A stretch of DNA of 64,000 bases from G963665925 sp963676345 (lineage in GTDB: Bacteria; Bacillota; Clostridia; Peptostreptococcales; Acidaminobacteraceae): assembly GCA_963676345.2 (NCBI GenBank), contig CAXXTS010000001.1, forward strand, positions 558,001 to 622,000, written 5' to 3'. Within the stretch, counting starts at the first letter, position 1; every line of letters begins with the position of its first letter. The notes under the pieces are model-generated. The model was given only the letters and a program-made list of their open reading frames with translations, had not been told where the DNA came from and did no database searches. Position numbers and translations under genes: made by a program. This document shows, in pieces, positions 61,463-64,000 of the stretch.

Positions 61463-62806
61463 GATAGCGTAAAATAAAGTGCGCAAAAATAAATAAAGGA
61501 AAAGCCATCGGAAACTCCGAAAAGGTAATTGTCTAGAAAACCCAAATAAGGAGATGATAAACCGATGGCTTACCAAAATTCTACCCTACCTTTTGAAAAA
61601 ATGCTATTAAAGTTTCTAACTGCGCAAGACCCAATGCTTGAAATGCTCAAGTGGCTGTGCGAACAGCTGATGGAAGCAGAACTTTCAAATCAACTTGGAG
61701 CTGATAAATCAGAACGCTCAGGATCAAGAAATGGCTACAGAGCCGGATACCGACCAAGACGCTTTGATACGCGTATGGGGACTATGTATCTTATGGTTCC
61801 AAAACCACGTAAAGGTGGTTATATTCCATTCTTTGTGACGGAACGAAAACGTTCCGAAGCCGCTCTAATGAACGTCATTCAGGAAGCATTCGTCAATGGA
61901 GTTTCCACAAGAAAAATCGAGAAACTCGCTAAAAGTCTAGGGATCGATTCAATCTCGAAAGGCCATGTAAGTAACATCACAAAAGAGCTGAATGAACAAG
62001 TAGAAGCGTTTCGAAATCGAAATCTCGATGCAGAATATCCTGTTCTTTGGGTAGATGCTCTTTATGAAAAGATCCGAGATAATGGGCATGTCAGAAACAT
62101 GGCTGTTCACGTCGTTTGTGGCGTTAAACTTGATGGCACACGAGATATACTTGCAGTTGAGCCAATGTATGAGGAATCTGAAGCGAGCTATACAACACTG
62201 TTTGATAAGTTGAAGGCACGAGGCGTTGAACACGTCTGGTTAGTTGTTTCAGATGCACATAAGGGCCTTGTTAGCGCAGCGCGAAAGTCATTTCTGGGAT
62301 CATCCTGGCAACGTTGCAAGGTACATTTCATGAGAAATATCATGGCACATGTACCATCCAAACAGAAAAATCACTTCGGTTCAAAGCTGAAGCAAATCTG
62401 GCTTCAACCTGATTACAATAGTGCTAAAAGTTATGCTTATACCTTTATGGATGAATATGAAAGTAAGTATCCAGAAGCGATTAAGACACTAGAAGAAGGT
62501 CTCGAAGATTCACTTCAGTTCTTCAATTTTGAACAGATTGATTCTAGAAAAATCGCTTCAACGAACATGATTGAACGTTTAAACCGTGAAATTCGGCGAA
62601 GAACCAAAGTCGTTGGCATTTTTCCATCGGTTGATTCATACATACGTTTAGTCACTTCCTACTTGATCGAATATAGCGAAGACTGGTCAACTGGAAGGTG
62701 CTATATAGACTCGAAGGTCATCGATTTGATCTACGAGGAGAAACTTAAAGCTGCATAAACCTTATCGGATTTCTGGTGGTTTTTGCGCACAAGAGTTGAC
62801 ACTATC
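61463..62806 (+). mobile_element. IS256-family insertion sequence with 8-bp target duplication
   Basis: 1,344 bp. Imperfect 27-bp terminal inverted repeats (61463-61489 and 62780-62806) share GATAG-GT-AA and GTGCGCAAAAA. The target TCAATCAG is duplicated at 61455-61462 and 62807-62814, fixing both ends. It carries one intact transposase gene and looks recent. Confidence 0.95.
61565..62758 (+). CDS. IS256-family (mutator-type) transposase
   Basis: 397 aa, full length. DDE residues fall in VLWVDALYEKIRD (first Asp), LVVSDAHKGLV (second Asp) and the Glu in TNMIERLNREIRRRTKVVGI. The N-terminus (LLKFLTAQDPMLEMLKWLCEQLM) and the WQRCKVHFMRNI signature are typical of Transposase_mut. GGAGATG precedes the ATG. 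Confidence 0.95.
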   Translation: MAYQNSTLPFEKMLLKFLTAQDPMLEMLKWLCEQLMEAELSNQLGADKSERSGSRNGYRAGYRPRRFDTRMGTMYLMVPKPRKGGYIPFFVTERKRSEAALMNVIQEAFVNGVSTRKIEKLAKSLGIDSISKGHVSNITKELNEQVEAFRNRNLDAEYPVLWVDALYEKIRDNGHVRNMAVHVVCGVKLDGTRDILAVEPMYEESEASYTTLFDKLKARGVEHVWLVVSDAHKGLVSAARKSFLGSSWQRCKVHFMRNIMAHVPSKQKNHFGSKLKQIWLQPDYNSAKSYAYTFMDEYESKYPEAIKTLEEGLEDSLQFFNFEQIDSRKIASTNMIERLNREIRRRTKVVGIFPSVDSYIRLVTSYLIEYSEDWSTGRCYIDSKVIDLIYEEKLKAA

Positions 62807-62924
62807 TCAATCAGCCTAAGGCAGTTAAAAAAGTCCATATTAAAACAAGCATTTAGACACTATAAGCGTTGTTATTACTTGAGTGCACCGTTTTGAAATG
62901 TTATAATTATTGTAGACGGAACAC

Positions 62925-63056
62925 ATGAAAAACGGAGTGATTAAGGGCTTAGAATTAGTAGTAGAACAACTTATGAATCGCATATCAGACCTTGAAAATG
63001 AAAACCGAAAACTCCATGAAACTGTAGAATATTTGACCATATTATTAATCACATAG
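62925..63056 (+). pseudogene. Probable IS66 tnpC start fragment
   Basis: A 43-codon ORF (MKNGVIKGLELVVEQLMNRI, then SDLENENRKLHETVEYL) with coiled-coil character lies where IS66 tnpC should begin after tnpB. It ends quickly and no DDE domain follows. The rest to 63141 holds no visible gene. Assignment is by position and style only. Confidence 0.45.
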
Positions 63057-63141
63057 GCTTGTGAGTATGGTCTTATTGCACCAGGAGCATTCTTTGTTTC
63101 AACAATTCTCGTTTTGATTCCTCCAAAACTTTTCTATATAT

Positions 63142-64000
63142 CTATTCAGGGCTTATATACTTACCCTTTTTCGAATTTACCGCATTACATATTCTTTTTA
63201 AACCCTCTTGTAGTGTTTTTCTAGGACATGCTAAATTCAACCGGATAAAACAGTCTGAATTTTGTACAAACATATTTCCACCTTCAAGTAGAACACCCGA
63301 TTCATAAGCAAAGAACATCGTCAAAGATTCATCAGGATCAAAATAAGCACTCACATCAACCCATGCTAAATACGTTGCTTCAGAAATGTTGAATTTTGCT
63401 TTCGGCATATGTTCTGCAAGGTAATCTCGCGTCAACTCAAAATTTCCATCTAGATATTCCGTCAGTTCATTTAACCACAATCCACCCTTTTCATATGCAG
63501 CTTGTGCACCTGCAACACTCAGTGGATTATCAAAGTTATAATGACGTGACAACCATTTTTCTTTAAGTTCACAGCTTCTGATAATAATATTTGAAATCAT
63601 GAATCCTGCTAGGTTGAACGTCTTGCTTGGCGCCATGCATGTTACAAGCTTATCGTAACCCTTCATGATTTTGCCAAGTGGAATATGCTGTTGGTCTGAA
63701 CGTAATAGATCACAGTGGATTTCATCAGAAATAACCCATAGATTATTTCTTTCACAGATTTCGGCCAGTCTAGCCAGTTCGTCTTCTTTCCACACTCTAC
63801 CAGTCGGATTATGTGGACTGCATAAAATAAATAGAGTTGTTTTTTCATCTGAAGCTTTTTTCTCAAAATCATCAAAATCAATTTCAAAATATCCATCATT
63901 ATTTAATAGGTCGGAACACACACTTTGTCTGCTGTTAAAATCTGCTGCATATTTGAAATATGCATATGATGGTGTCAGGAATAAAACTTTTTCATCTGGC
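63142..64000 (-). CDS. MalY/PatB-type PLP-dependent aminotransferase/cystathionine beta-lyase, 5' part cut by window edge
   Basis: The minus-strand frame is open from the window edge (PDEKVLFLTPSYAYFKYAAD) to the stop at 63142, about 285 residues of the C-terminal part. Fold type I PLP motifs are present: CSPHNPTGRVW, VISDEIHCDLL and the Schiff-base Lys in APSKTFNLAG. The PatB/MalY group makes C-S lyases (cystathionine to homocysteine) and aminotransferases. Flanked by IS66 debris. The start lies outside the window. Confidence 0.9.
   Translation of the reverse strand, partial: PDEKVLFLTPSYAYFKYAADFNSRQSVCSDLLNNDGYFEIDFDDFEKKASDEKTTLFILCSPHNPTGRVWKEDELARLAEICERNNLWVISDEIHCDLLRSDQQHIPLGKIMKGYDKLVTCMAPSKTFNLAGFMISNIIIRSCELKEKWLSRHYNFDNPLSVAGAQAAYEKGGLWLNELTEYLDGNFELTRDYLAEHMPKAKFNISEATYLAWVDVSAYFDPDESLTMFFAYESGVLLEGGNMFVQNSDCFIRLNLACPRKTLQEGLKRICNAVNSKKGKYISPE

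Larger units (their letters stand above)
61264..62860 (+). pseudogene. IS66 tnpB (Orf2) remnant, interrupted by an IS256-family element
   Basis: The plus strand reads HLFLFSGRRKDRINA, an in-frame TAA, then YWQDDGFLLLYKRLENGSFQ and ELRWLLEGLSINQ up to the IS. It resumes after it as PKAVKKVHIKTSI and stop. This is the IS66 TnpB (Orf2) C-terminal part. The 5' end is missing, a stop replaces a likely Leu, and an IS256 element splits it, so it has been broken in at least three ways. Confidence 0.85.

Noticed and set aside
1..64000. tRNA or rRNA genes
   Set aside because: No T-loop-like GGTTCGAATCC pattern with matching acceptor stem and no rRNA sequence was noticed on either strand.

Overview
The window looks like a chromosomal segment of an anaerobic, low-to-moderate GC member of the Firmicutes (class Clostridia). 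Evidence: the conserved order dnaG-rpoD-trmK, the ccpN-like/ppsR/ppdK set, a glycine T-box ahead of single-chain glyS, and the mtaB-hinT-rpsU-yqeY-phoH-7TM HD-ybeY-cdd-era-mgtE-recO run. Start sites are often GTG or TTG behind strong Shine-Dalgarno sequences, and a hybrid-cluster protein points to anaerobic life. I cannot name the genus.

Positions 1-23,912 are a compact core housekeeping region, nearly all on the minus strand: RNA modification (trmK, mtaB, ybeY), replication and transcription (dnaG, rpoD), nucleotide metabolism (dgt, cdd), PEP/pyruvate interconversion with its regulator (ppdK, ppsR) and a CBS-domain repressor, glycyl-tRNA synthesis under a T-box, and the rpsU-yqeY unit with a clear promoter.

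From about 23,820 onward the region is accessory. It is divided by four same-orientation copies of a repeat whose first part is homologous to the 5' end and leader of mtaB (29.7-31.4 kb, 37.36-37.85 kb, 53.7-54.0 kb, 60.75-61.25 kb). In each copy the mtaB reading frame leaves the parent after the Leu-Gly-Cys codons and ends three codons later, giving a 33-codon ORF with its own ribosome binding site, a conserved 3' region and an intrinsic terminator. Between these copies lie: three tandem lipoprotein paralogues with an exact 1,776-bp period; a TetR-controlled transporter/M20 peptidase operon; a large block with hcp, a diguanylate cyclase, a synthase-dependent exopolysaccharide operon and a chemoreceptor; a LysR/SLC13/enolase-superfamily/esterase block; and a PemIK/MazEF-type toxin-antitoxin pair. 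The geometry resembles stepwise accretion of modules at the mtaB 5' end, although no integrase is visible here.

The exopolysaccharide operon (43.5-50.9 kb) joins a GH8-like lipoprotein, a membrane protein with a dead GGDEF active site but an intact RxxD inhibitory-site motif, a DUF2334 deacetylase-like protein, a BcsA-like GT2 synthase without PilZ, and a BcsB-like protein carrying an N-terminal SPOR-like domain. With an active GGEEF cyclase next door, this suggests a c-di-GMP-controlled polymer secretion system.

Mobile DNA includes an IS3-family element inside one mtaB-like repeat, an IS256-family element with 8-bp target duplication inside an already broken IS66 tnpB gene, and an internally deleted transposase remnant next to two of the mtaB-like repeats. 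I saw no rRNA, tRNA or cas genes.
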